A DNA stretch of 64,000 nt. Origin: Raphanus sativus. Taxonomy: Eukaryota > Streptophyta > Magnoliopsida > Brassicales > Brassicaceae. The DNA lies in the NCBI RefSeq assembly GCF_000801105.2, contig NC_079512.1, forward strand, positions 40,565,848-40,629,847. Direction: 5' to 3'. The position numbers and the translations under genes are program-made. Under the pieces are notes generated by a model, which saw only the letters and a program-made list of their open reading frames with translations, had not been told where the DNA came from and did not search any database. Shown here piece by piece: positions 10,450-20,011 of this stretch. Position 1 is the stretch's first letter. Every line of letters starts with the position of its first letter.

Positions 10450-12133
10450 TGATATTGGAAGTTTTCAATGCTCCCAAGTCGAATGATAGTATATAAAGGT
10501 TGTCGAACCACAGAGAACTAGTGATCTATAGCACCAAAAATACACAAATTATCTTAATCTAAGCAAATATGAAGATGGATGATGGTAACAAGCTAAGATC
10601 CTAGAATATAAACAAAGGTGATCTCAAATCCTATCAAGAAATAAGTGCAAGAACTAAACTTTCAATCAAATGCTAAGGTAGAATCCATGAAACTAGGAAC
10701 TTGACTTTGGGTGACTAAGATCCAAGCTAGAGTGGCAAGCTAACAATCAAACACTTCCTTAAGTCTAGAACACTAAAATAAACAAGCTCTATGGTCAAGA
10801 AGAATGTTCATTTGCTTTAATCAACTAGACACCAAAGGTCTTTGAGCCTAAAAGAACTAAGCAATCATTAGGGACGAGTCTATTAACTATCTAAACTCCC
10901 TTAACACAATGGTCTTTGTGTAAGGCAAGTTTAGAGCAAGCTCTACTTGGTTCAGACATTTCATCAAACACCTTGTGGGTGGGAAATGTCTAGAGCTCTA
11001 GATCAAAGAGGCCAACTTTAATCTAGCATTAAGGATAGTAGACAAGCAAGGAAACAATAGATCTAACACTAAACACCCTAGATCTTCACTTAATCACCCT
11101 AATCACCCTAGCCCATGAATTCAATGTGTGTCTACTCTCTAATCTCCATGAGAAACCTTAAATCTATGTGAGATTCAAGGCTAATCATGTTTATGAGAAG
11201 GAGAAACAAGATTTAAGATGAAGAACTTCCTTAAAATGATTAAAAGGTTCAAGCTTTTACAAGATGAAACAAAGTCTTGAGAGAAAATGAGATACATTAG
11301 GGTTTTTGGGATCTAAAACTATTTATAAGAAGTCTAAACTCGTCCTGGTTCAGTTGAATTAAACCGGGTCAAACCGGAATAAACCGGTCAACATCTTGAA
11401 ACCGCATCTTGTCTTCTTCCCAGCGGCCTCGTCACGTTGCTTCCGAAGGTCGCTATGAACCACGCTCAGTGCTCAACGGTCTCTCCCTCTTGCGGCATCA
11501 AGTCGCTGTGGACTCGAGCTCCGCCTTCGTCTTCCTCGCAGTTTCTTCGTGGTTCAAACCGGGACTGAGTCGAAGCCTTAAAAGTCCAAATCGTCGTCAT
11601 CGTGGTCTCAGCCCATCGCTGCCGCTTCAGAGTCGAGCCCGTGCTCAGCCGCGAGTTCTCCATCTCCACCGTGAAAACAAGCTTCATCGTCACTGGCTCA
11701 TCGTCCGATCATGGCGCCTCCGGAATCAAGTCGCAGAAGAAGCTCGAGGATCAACCATGGCCAGATCTCAGGTTTTTGCACATCGGCCCTTCTACTTCTG
11801 GCTATTCACGCAGTGACCCCAAAACTATTGAAATTGCAGGGACATCCTTGCTAATTGGCCTCTGGACTTTCTATTGTGCAGTTTAACCCAGGCAGATACT
11901 CCAATTTGCAACCTTGGTCCCTTGTCTTCTGGCCTGTTCTCAATCTGGCCCCATAACTTCCAAAAATGCAGATTTAACCACTAATTTTCGCCCCAAACTC
12001 TTAATTGTGCACTCCAACCCCTATTAAATGCAAATGAGTATGCAAATGCAATTTAGTGACCTAAATGCAATCTAAAATGATCATTAATAATCTAAAATAT
12101 GAATTTAAAAACCTATAAAAACATGAGATATCA
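10450..12133 (-). repeat. 3' LTR of the non-autonomous element
   Basis: This is 1684 bp, the same length as its partner. It contains TATAAAT on the minus strand (11321-11327), a candidate core promoter. Its inner side abuts the polypurine tract at 12134-12147. Confidence 0.93.
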
Positions 12134-13970
12134 ACTCCCCCACACTAGTACTTTACTTGTCCTCAAGTAAACATTTAAGATCAATCAAAGAGAAGAGTTT
12201 GAAAATGAGAGCTTATAACCAAAAGAAACACTTTCTAGCCTTCAACTTGACATCCTAAGGAAAATATAGCAAATAGCATGAGCAAGAACTTTTATTACAC
12301 TCTAGCTTCTCAAGACCTATCCATACTCCTATACCTCTACACAAGTTGCAATGCTTATCCATCAACAAGCTCTTTAGACCAACTCTCACATTCATTTATA
12401 CAAACACATAAGGTGAATACTTGCAAATGGGCACATGATCCTAATCATTTGGCTTGGTGAACAAAGTGGTCAAATGTGAATGAAAACAATGGCTCAAATA
12501 AATCATTTCAAAGTGGCAATCACTAAAGAACAAGGAGCTTGATCATTATGCAAAATTTATCTAAGACCAGGAGCAATTTATGCATACATAGATCCATTCT
12601 CATCATTCTACCCTTTCCTAAGTGATATAACAAGCTTCACCCCTATTCACATTCATCCCAATACCCAAAGTAACCCACTTTATCACACTCACCTCATGAA
12701 CTCTTTAACTTAACCATCTAAGGATCATTTTATTAACTTTCCACAACTCTTAGCTCTATCTACCTTCCCACCATCTTATTGATTCATCATTTTTTTTTCT
12801 TTTTTTTTTCTTTTTTTTTTTATTTTCTTTATATTGGGGGAAGGTTCAAATAGACTAAATCTAGAGATTTCTTATTTTTGATCCTTAGTGGCTTCTTTTC
12901 TCAACTTTTTGATCATCTTTCTCATCTTTCTTTTCTCCCAAACCCAAGATAACAAACTTTAAAATAAACAAACCCACTAACCATCCTAGATGCTAACTCA
13001 AATGAGGATCCTATGCTAGCAAGAGATGAGAACAAATCTATGTCGTTCTCAATACTCTCAAGATTTTGCACATGACAAGCTATCAAAAAGAAGGCCTCAC
13101 TCAAGCAAATCAATGTTGGTCTCAAAGAATGGCTAAGGGTTTAGGGGTAGGAGAGTTCCATTTGGGTTAACAAAGGATAATGAATGGAATAAGATAACCC
13201 AAATGTGTATGAGATCCATGATCAAGTATGCAAGTGCCCATATGCAAGAGAGATTAAGTTCATTAAGTTCAAGTTCAAATTGGAGTTGGCTTTCAAGAGC
13301 AATGTCAATATCAAGCAAGCAACATGTTTCAAGAAGAGTTTTCAAGGCTCGAAACTTACAAGCTTTTTTAAGAGATGCTCAAGCTATTTGATATGTTTAA
13401 CTAGGGTGTCAAATTGAGTTCTAGATATGTGCTCTTTACAAGGTTTCTCCCAATGCATGAATGCAATCTAAATGCTTATAGACTCAATTCTAAAGATGCA
13501 AATGATGCAACTAAATTTTTTTTTATATGCAAAAAAGTATATACAATGCAATGCATGATGCCTCATGACAAGTAAACAAAACAGAAAACAATGTGAGATA
13601 GTAGACTCTCCCCCAAACTTACTTCACACAGTCCCTTGTGTGAGAGTAAGCTCAAAGAAGAGATCTAAGAGAAAGAAATAAACATGATAACTAAATATGT
13701 ACAAGGTTGGAGTGGCACATACTAGAAGTTATAGGCTGAATTGGGTGGTAGAGGACCCTTGGCCTCAGATTTGTTTCGCCGGTAGACATGGGCTGAAGTG
13801 GAAATGAAGACTTCTCTTATCTAGAGATAGACCCAACCTGAACAACCTCAACAATACTTATTAAACAACTTAAAAAGAAAGAAAGATAAAGAAATATATA
13901 CAATGGATAAACATGGGATTTCCTCCCAAGTGAGCTTGTTTTAAGTATCTAGCTTGACTTTGTGTGCATG
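12134..13970 (-). other. Non-coding internal region of the non-autonomous element
   Basis: No long frame. On the minus strand it has a polypurine tract adjoining the 3' LTR (GTGTGGGGGAG, 12134-12147), a second similar tract (TTTGGGGGAGAG) near 13607-13618, and a long A-rich run (plus-strand T run at about 12789-12832). Confidence 0.7.
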
Positions 13971-14897
13971 CTAATCATAAGTATCAAAAGGCTGAGCCAA
14001 TGCACCCTTGGTCCTTCTCCTACAAGAACAAGAAACCAAGTGCGCAAAGGAGCACACTACTGTCCATAGAAAATAGACAGATTTTTCATCAAAGAACTTC
14101 ACTAAAGATGTATCATGAATCATGAGATGCTCTTTGAGGTTCAAATGGTCATGAGAATCAAATGCATTTGGTGGAAACACAAAGTCAACTACAGGTTCAA
14201 ACGAAGTTTTAAAAAAGTAGTCAACGCTATCTCCATCAACTGAATAAAACACAATGTTCACATTCTCATGATTATTTTTGACAAGGGGGTTTTCTATCTC
14301 AAGCAAGAGCTTATCCACATCAAGTTCATCCCCTATATCAGCAAGAGAAAGAAGAGGTCTAGGTTCATTAAGAATCAAAAACTCAGATTTGAGATCAAAT
14401 GAAGCACATAGATAGCTCTTGTCAAAACAAACTTCAATATGATCTCTAGCAAGCTTTTCTATTCTCAACTCATCTAGCTTCCTAGTTTCACATATCATAT
14501 CAAGACATTCATTGATGAGCACAAGAGAATCATGATCATGGGCAATGTTTTCACCACAAGGCAAACATATTTTCTCAAATTGAAGTTCTAAAATGGAAAT
14601 TTCTATACCTTCCAGCTGGAGTGGTGGAGCCCAATCCATTACCTCTTTAAGATCATAGGCAGCATTAAACTCATACTTTGTAACCTCCCTTCCTTCAAGC
14701 TCTGCTCGATCCCTAATAAGCTCCAACCGGATCCTTCGTGCTAGGGATGTCTTTGCCGACCCCGGGTACTCCTTCTGAAGCTCATATAACATCACAAGTT
14801 GTGCTGGTGTGAGTATACTTGCATCAAAGTCATCTTGAATGTGATATTCAAATGTGTCTTCCTCTTCTTGTGGCTCCCCATGGTAACTTGAAGCCAT
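13971..14897 (-). CDS. Unrecognised 308-aa protein of the non-autonomous LTR element
   Basis: This is the only long frame inside the element, starting at ATG 14897 about 120 bp after the primer binding site, the position gag normally holds. It reads MASSYHGEPQEEEDTFEYH, then FDASILTPAQLVMLYELQKE, ARRIRLELIRDRAELEGR, and later acidic stretches such as DIGDELDVDKLLLEIENPL. I see no zinc knuckle, protease motif, signal peptide or clear membrane span; a Cys-rich patch SCSCRRR is near the C-terminus. Composition is acidic and Leu-rich. I do not recognise the family and assign no function. It may be a remnant of a gag-linked region, or an accessory protein kept by the family. Lack of stops in so AT-rich a frame, and its position, suggest that it is or recently was translated. 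Confidence 0.6.
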   Translation of the reverse strand: MASSYHGEPQEEEDTFEYHIQDDFDASILTPAQLVMLYELQKEYPGSAKTSLARRIRLELIRDRAELEGREVTKYEFNAAYDLKEVMDWAPPLQLEGIEISILELQFEKICLPCGENIAHDHDSLVLINECLDMICETRKLDELRIEKLARDHIEVCFDKSYLCASFDLKSEFLILNEPRPLLSLADIGDELDVDKLLLEIENPLVKNNHENVNIVFYSVDGDSVDYFFKTSFEPVVDFVFPPNAFDSHDHLNLKEHLMIHDTSLVKFFDEKSVYFLWTVVCSFAHLVSCSCRRRTKGALAQPFDTYD

Positions 14898-15016
14898 CTC
14901 TACAAATAACAAAAGCTAGAATAAAAGGTTAGTAACTATACAAAAGCAAAACAAGACAAGAAAATAAAGCTTAGTCTCAAGAAAGATTGAAATCCTAATG
15001 ATAAATCTACTAGTTC

Positions 15017-15034
15017 CCCGGCAACGGCGCCAAT
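15017..15034 (-). other. Primer binding site, tRNA-Asp type
   Basis: The minus strand reads TGGCGCCGTTGCCGGGGA one base inside the 5' LTR. It is complementary to the TCCCCGGCAACGGCGCCA 3' end of plant tRNA-Asp(GUC). It fixes the element's direction. Confidence 0.88.
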
Positions 15035-15035
15035 T

Positions 15036-16719
15036 TGATATTGGAAGTTTTCAATGCTCCCAAGTCAAATGATAGTATATAAAGGTTGTCGAACCACAGA
15101 GAACTAGTGATCTATAGCACCAAGAATACACAAACTATCTTAATCTAAGCAAATATGAAGATGGATGATGGTAACAAGCTAAGATCCTAGAATATAAACA
15201 AAGGTGATCTCAAATCCTATCAAGAAATAAGTGCAAGAACTAAACTTTCAATCAAATGCTAAGGTAGAATCCATGAAACTAGGAACTTGACTTTGGGTGA
15301 CTAAGATCCAAGCTAGAGTGGCAAGCTAACAATCAAACACTTCCTTAAGTCTAGAACACTAAAATAAACAAGCTCTATGGTCAAGAAGAATGTTCATTTG
15401 CTTTAATCAACTAGACACCAAAGGTCTTTGAGCCTAAAAGAACTAAGCAATCATTAGGGACGAGTCTATTAACTATCTAAACTCCCTTAACACAATGGTC
15501 TTTGTGTAAGGCAAGTTTAGAGCAAGCTCTACTTGGTTCAGACATTTCATCAAACACCTTGTGGGTGGGAAATGTCTAGAGCTCTAGATCAAAGAGGCCA
15601 ACTTTAATCTAGCATTAAGGATAGTAGACAAGCAAGGAAACAATAGATCTAACACTAAACACCCTAGATCTTCACTTAATCACCCTAATCACCCTAGCCC
15701 ATGAATTCAATGTGTGTCTACTCTCTAATCTCCATGAGAAACCTTAAATCTATGTGAGATTCAAGGCTAATCATGTTTATGAGAAGGAGAAACAAGATTT
15801 AAGATGAAGAACTTCCTTAAAATGATTAAAAGGTTCAAGCTTTTACAAGATGAAACAAAGTCTTGAGAGAAAATGAGATACATTAGGGTTTTTGGGATCT
15901 AAAACTATTTATAAGAAGTCTAAACTCGTCCTGGTTCAGTTGAATTAAACCGGGTCAAACCGGAATAAACCGGTCAACATCTTGAAACCGCATCTTGTCT
16001 TCTTCCCAGCGGCCTCGTCACGTCGCTTCCGAAGGTCGCTATGAACCACGATCAGTGCTCAACGGTCTCTCCCTCTTGCGGCATCAAGTCGCTGTGGACT
16101 CGAGCTCCGCCTTCGTCTTCCTCGCAGTTTCTTCGTGGTTCAAACCGGGACTGAGTCGAAGCCTTAAAAGTCCAAATCGTCGTCATCGTGGTCTCAGCCC
16201 ATCGCTGCCGCTTCAGAGTCGAGCCCGTGCTCAGCCGCGAGTTCTCCATCTCCACCGTGAAAACAAGCTTCATCGTCACTGGCTCATCGTCCGATCATGG
16301 CGCCTCCGGAATCAAGTCGCAGAAGAAGCTCGAGGATCAACCATGGCCAGATCTCAGGTTTTTGCACATCGGCCCTTCTACTTCTGGCTATTCACGCAGT
16401 GACCCCAAAACTATTGAAATTGCAGGGACATCCTTGCTAATTGGCCTCTGGACTTTCTATTGTGCAGTTTAACCCAGGCAGATACTCCAATTTGCAACCT
16501 TGGTCCCTTGTCTTCTGGCCTGTTCTCAATCTGGCCCCATAACTTCCAAAAATGCAGATTTAACCACTGATTTTCGCCCCAAACTCTTAATTGTGCACTC
16601 CAACCCCTATTAAATGCAAATGAGTATGCAAATGCAATTTAGTGACCTAAATGCAATCTAAAATGATCATTAATAATCTAAAATATGAATTTAAAAACCT
16701 ATAAAAACATGAGATATCA
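15036..16719 (-). repeat. 5' LTR of the non-autonomous element
   Basis: This is 1684 bp and carries the minus-strand TATAAAT at 15907-15913, so the presumed U3 is about 0.8 kb and R-U5 about 0.85 kb. It has a GC-rich block at about 15990-16340. Six substitutions from the other LTR were counted by eye. Confidence 0.93.
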
Positions 16720-18365
16720 AGTACCTTTAAGCCTATTTGCAAGGATCTTTGAAATCACCTTGTAAAGCACATTGCAGCAAGAAATTGACCTATAATCCTT
16801 CATCTCAACTGCACTTTCCTTCTTTGGGATAAGGGCTAGGATAGTTGTATTCAAACCCTTTGGCAAGAAACCTTTGCTGAAGAAAGAATGAACTACTGTT
16901 GTGAAATCTTTCCCAATAATATTCCAAGCTGCTTTAAAAAACTCTGTTGTGTAACCATCTGGCCCCGGAGCTTTATTACTAGGCATTCTGAATAACACAT
17001 CTCTGATCTCTTCATCAGTAACCGGCTTTACTAACTGAGCACTTTCACTATCAGAGCAACATACATTTAGAATCTCCTTCATCTCCTCTATTTCAACTCT
17101 TCTGATGTTGGTCGGCACACTGGATAGAAATTCGTTAAAAAAACCCTCAGCTTCTTTTTTAATTCCTTCCTGAGAGTTAACCACTTCACCAGACCGGCAT
17201 TTGATTTCTCGAATAGTATTTTTCATCTCTCTGATTTTCGCAGCACTGTGGAAGACTTTGTTGTTTTTATCTCCCAAATGAAGCCAATGCATCTTCGACC
17301 TTTGTTTCAGGACCTTTTCCTCAATTCCCGATATCATATTCCATCTCTCTGAAGCAATAAGCTCTTTTCGAATATTTTCTTGAGTCGGATCATTTAGTAA
17401 TCGCTCTTGCTTCTCACAAAGGTCTTGATAAGCTTCTTTAACCCTCAAAGACAGTCTTCCTAGCTTTTCTTTACTTAGACTCCTTATCACTGGCTTTAAA
17501 GCTTTAAGATATTTAGAGAATCTAAATAAAGCCGAAGTAGATTGAAAAAGATTTTGAGTTTCCTTCTAGTAATCTTCAACTACCTTGAGAAATTCAGGCA
17601 TCTCTGCTACCACATTTGTAAACTTGAAAGGTCTTCTTTTACCCACTACTTCAGCATTAAGATGAAATCTCCCCCTCAGATGATCCGAGCAACCTCCAGC
17701 TTCAAAAACACCATATGACTGTGTGCGATTGCTTAGCCAAGTATCATTCACCAGAAATCTATCTAGCTTCTTGCAAATGAGCTCTTCCTCCCTCTGATTG
17801 CACCAAGTATATCTTGGTCCTTGTGAGCCCAAATCTGTAAAGTTGCAGTACTGAATAACACTTTCAAAATCCCTCATACCCGAGTTTATAAGACCAGAAT
17901 CTTGATAGCTCGAGTGCTCATCTCCCTCCAAGATCTCGTTAAAATCTCTCATTATGATCCATTCCTTATTTCTAAATAAAGGAGAATCCTGATGCGCTTT
18001 TATATCCTCCCATAACTCTCTTCTGCCTTCCACTGTGTTATCAGCATAAACAAAAGAGCAAATTATCTCCTCAGCCTCCCCTTCCACCTTAACATAAACC
18101 GTGATGATTTGCTCTGCTTTGAAGATCGGAGTAACACAAACACTAGCATTCCACATTACCCAAATTCTCCCTTTTCTATTGTATTCATAGTTGCTGATGA
18201 ATGACCAACCATTAAACATTGTTGACATAATCTGTTGCGCCTTATTCTCCTTAACACGAGTCTCCAGTATACCTCCAAATTGAAAGTTTTTTGATTGAAT
18301 CCAGTTTCTCACTACATCCTGCTTCGATTTTCTGTTGAAACCTCTTACATTCCAGAAAAATCTTC

Positions 18366-19916
18366 TCATTGTGAAGAGTTTTTGGTTCCCCCTTTGCCAA
18401 GTTTCCCCGGCGTCCCCTCTTTCATGGCAATAGTCTTGTGCATAGTCTTCGCTTTTCGCGGAAGAATAGGTCGAGTAGTATTGCTCCCCAAGTCTGGCCA
18501 ATGCTCAATGCCTGCAATCACTTTTGTATTCTGTCCTCTTGTATCACCCTCCTCACTATTCTTCAACTCCTTAGGAACACTCTTTTCTTCAACAACCCTT
18601 CCATCAGTAAATTCCACTGTAACCACTTCCTCCTCTATACTCAGAATTTCCTCGTAATCCACTTGGTTTATTGTCTCACCATTCTCATCCACTTGAAGCA
18701 GAGCTGAGTAGCGAGATGGTGTTAGAATCTTTACTTGACCAAATTTCAAATTTGGACTCCTGCTTCCCTTTCCCGGTGTAACATCAGCCCATGTTTCTTT
18801 TATTTCTCCTTCCTCTACCTCTGAAATAACTTCTATCACAGACTGATCTTCTTCACTTTCAGTTTTCCTCTTCTCATTAACAACATCTTCAACAGAACTG
18901 TTTTTGTTTTCACTTTCCCCATTGATTGCTTCTTGAACAAAATTTCCTGACTCTTCCTTCTTTTTTGTAGCACAAACTTTCTCAAGATGACCCCATTTAC
19001 CGCATCCACTACATCTAGGAGGTAGCCAAGGATAAGAGAACTCCACTTGCGTAGTCTTTCCATCCTTTGTGAAATTTATCTTGCTAGGTAGCTCCTTTGT
19101 TAGATCAGCAATGACAAACACCTTTGCTATCTTAAAATTAGTACAAGCAGCAGTCTCTGGGTGAAGCCTATCTGGAGAGCCCACCGCGCTTGTGATGAAG
19201 CTCGGACCTTGCCACGAGAACATGTTCATTGGTACATGTTTTAGATGGACCCAAAGAGGAATTGATGTTACTTCCGGCTTCTCCTTTAGCTCATCAGGCA
19301 TCCATTTCTGCACCACCATTGGTATGTTGCCAATATTCCACATTCCTCTTTTGAGTATCCGAATACGCATCATTGGGTTCAGCACCTTGAACTTCATAGT
19401 CGTATCATCGACTTTATGAACATCAATCTGCGTATTCTTATCTCCTTGATTCCAGATTTTGTTCACAATAGCATGAACTTTTGCTATGTGTGGGGGAGTA
19501 TCCAGAAATTTACCAATCAAATAATCCTCCCATAGATGATTTGCTTCCTCGATGATACCATCTGGGATTTCAACCACCTTTTGCCCCTCTTTATCTAGAA
19601 TTTCCAGTTCATATTTCTTTAGAACTTTCTTCTCCTTCGCAACATCAACCCACGATTGCAGCCCTGAACCATCCCCTTTCGATTGATGCTCAGATCGTCG
19701 ATCCCGTTGTTGAAACTCCTTCGCAATACCAGATCCAGCTTTCGCCATATTGTTTTTTCCTCCATTCTCGCCTTTTGTGTTCTCCGATCTCGCACCCTCA
19801 TCTTTGTTTGTTGATTTAGGTCCCCCTATAGGGTTTCCCGATTCATGGATCGCAATCCCCTCCTTTTGATTTCCCATAGCCTCCATCGGAGATCCCGGCG
19901 GAACCGCCGTAATCAT
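18366..19916 (-). CDS. LINE ORF1: nucleic-acid-binding protein, DUF4283-like with CCHC knuckle
   Basis: An uninterrupted 516-codon frame from ATG 19916. The first 100 residues are charged and low in complexity. A central region of about residues 125-300 (WEDYLIGKFLDTPPH, WVHLKHVPMNMFSW) matches the DUF4283 pattern of plant LINE ORF1 proteins. It is followed by one zinc knuckle, CSGCGKWGHLEKVC (CX2CX4HX4C), and an acidic C-terminal half. Plant ORF1 proteins of this type are thought to coat the LINE RNA. The stop overlaps the ORF2 start in the form ATGA (18366-18369), so the two frames overlap by four bases. It is the only LINE frame left intact, though expression is unlikely to matter without ORF2. 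Confidence 0.85.
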   Translation of the reverse strand: MITAVPPGSPMEAMGNQKEGIAIHESGNPIGGPKSTNKDEGARSENTKGENGGKNNMAKAGSGIAKEFQQRDRRSEHQSKGDGSGLQSWVDVAKEKKVLKKYELEILDKEGQKVVEIPDGIIEEANHLWEDYLIGKFLDTPPHIAKVHAIVNKIWNQGDKNTQIDVHKVDDTTMKFKVLNPMMRIRILKRGMWNIGNIPMVVQKWMPDELKEKPEVTSIPLWVHLKHVPMNMFSWQGPSFITSAVGSPDRLHPETAACTNFKIAKVFVIADLTKELPSKINFTKDGKTTQVEFSYPWLPPRCSGCGKWGHLEKVCATKKKEESGNFVQEAINGESENKNSSVEDVVNEKRKTESEEDQSVIEVISEVEEGEIKETWADVTPGKGSRSPNLKFGQVKILTPSRYSALLQVDENGETINQVDYEEILSIEEEVVTVEFTDGRVVEEKSVPKELKNSEEGDTRGQNTKVIAGIEHWPDLGSNTTRPILPRKAKTMHKTIAMKEGTPGKLGKGGTKNSSQ

Positions 19917-20011
19917 CCCTTGAACCCTCGTCGCACCAAATCGCCAAATCGCCTTTATTTTCGTCTTATCCTAAAACGGTGCGTTTTGTCGTTTTATTAT
20001 TACTGTTAAAA

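Larger units (their letters stand above)
10450..16719 (-). mobile_element. Non-autonomous LTR retrotransposon nested in the LINE
   Basis: A 6270-bp element bounded by two 1684-bp LTRs (10450-12133 and 15036-16719) that start TGATAT and end ATATCA. A perfect 5-bp duplication AGTAC flanks it (10445-10449 and 16720-16724). Orientation is minus: next to the right LTR, the minus strand has TGGCGCCGTTGCCGGGGA, complementary to the 3' end of tRNA-Asp (primer binding site), and next to the left LTR it has the purine tract GTGTGGGGGAG. I count about six substitutions and no indels between the LTRs (about 0.36%), implying insertion very roughly 0.1 million years ago at a usual plant rate. No gag, protease, reverse transcriptase or integrase is present. 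A tRNA-Asp primer and long LTRs are common in the Athila-type Ty3/gypsy group, so it is probably a non-autonomous relative; that is inference. Confidence 0.93.
8431..18369 (-). pseudogene. LINE ORF2: endonuclease-reverse transcriptase, disrupted
   Basis: ORF2 starts at ATG 18369. Domains in order are an APE-type endonuclease (RDFNEIL, SDH of CSDHLRG; 18369 to about 17570), a linker, then reverse transcriptase (NKAPGPDGYTTEFFK at about 16970, IDLAKAFDSVNW, GLRQGCALSPYLF, catalytic FADDLLVF at about 9980). A C-terminal zinc-binding region follows (CVLCKEEPETHKHLFFSC at about 8780), then a tail to 8431. Damage seen: a TAG at 17566-17568 just after the endonuclease, the LTR insertion between the fingers and palm of the reverse transcriptase, a one-base shift near 9147, and a TAG in place of an expected Trp codon at about 8737. 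The shared decay shows that this copy is old relative to the clean LTR element inside it. Confidence 0.88.
8016..19989 (-). mobile_element. L1-type LINE, full length, split by an LTR element
   Basis: A non-LTR retrotransposon on the minus strand. It has a short 5' UTR (about 73 bp), ORF1 with a CCHC knuckle, ORF2 with endonuclease, reverse transcriptase and a C-terminal zinc-binding region, a 3' UTR, and a poly(A) tail (poly(T) at 8016-8029). Without the 6.27-kb LTR element inserted at 10450-16719 and its 5-bp duplication, the LINE is about 5.7 kb, so it appears not to be 5'-truncated. ORF2 has two in-frame stops, at least one frameshift and the nested insertion, so it cannot move itself. A target duplication of about 18 bp flanks it. 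Confidence 0.9.

Noticed and set aside
9149..10477. A 442-codon frame that looks like a complete reverse transcriptase gene starting MGALKTSN
   Set aside because: Its first residues come from the inserted LTR; the rest is the middle of LINE ORF2 and has no start of its own.
11409..11886. 135- and 94-codon frames in the LTR, repeated at 15995-16472
   Set aside because: The longer one has only a TTG start, lies antisense to the element, and sits in a GC-rich LTR block; its duplication only reflects the two LTRs.
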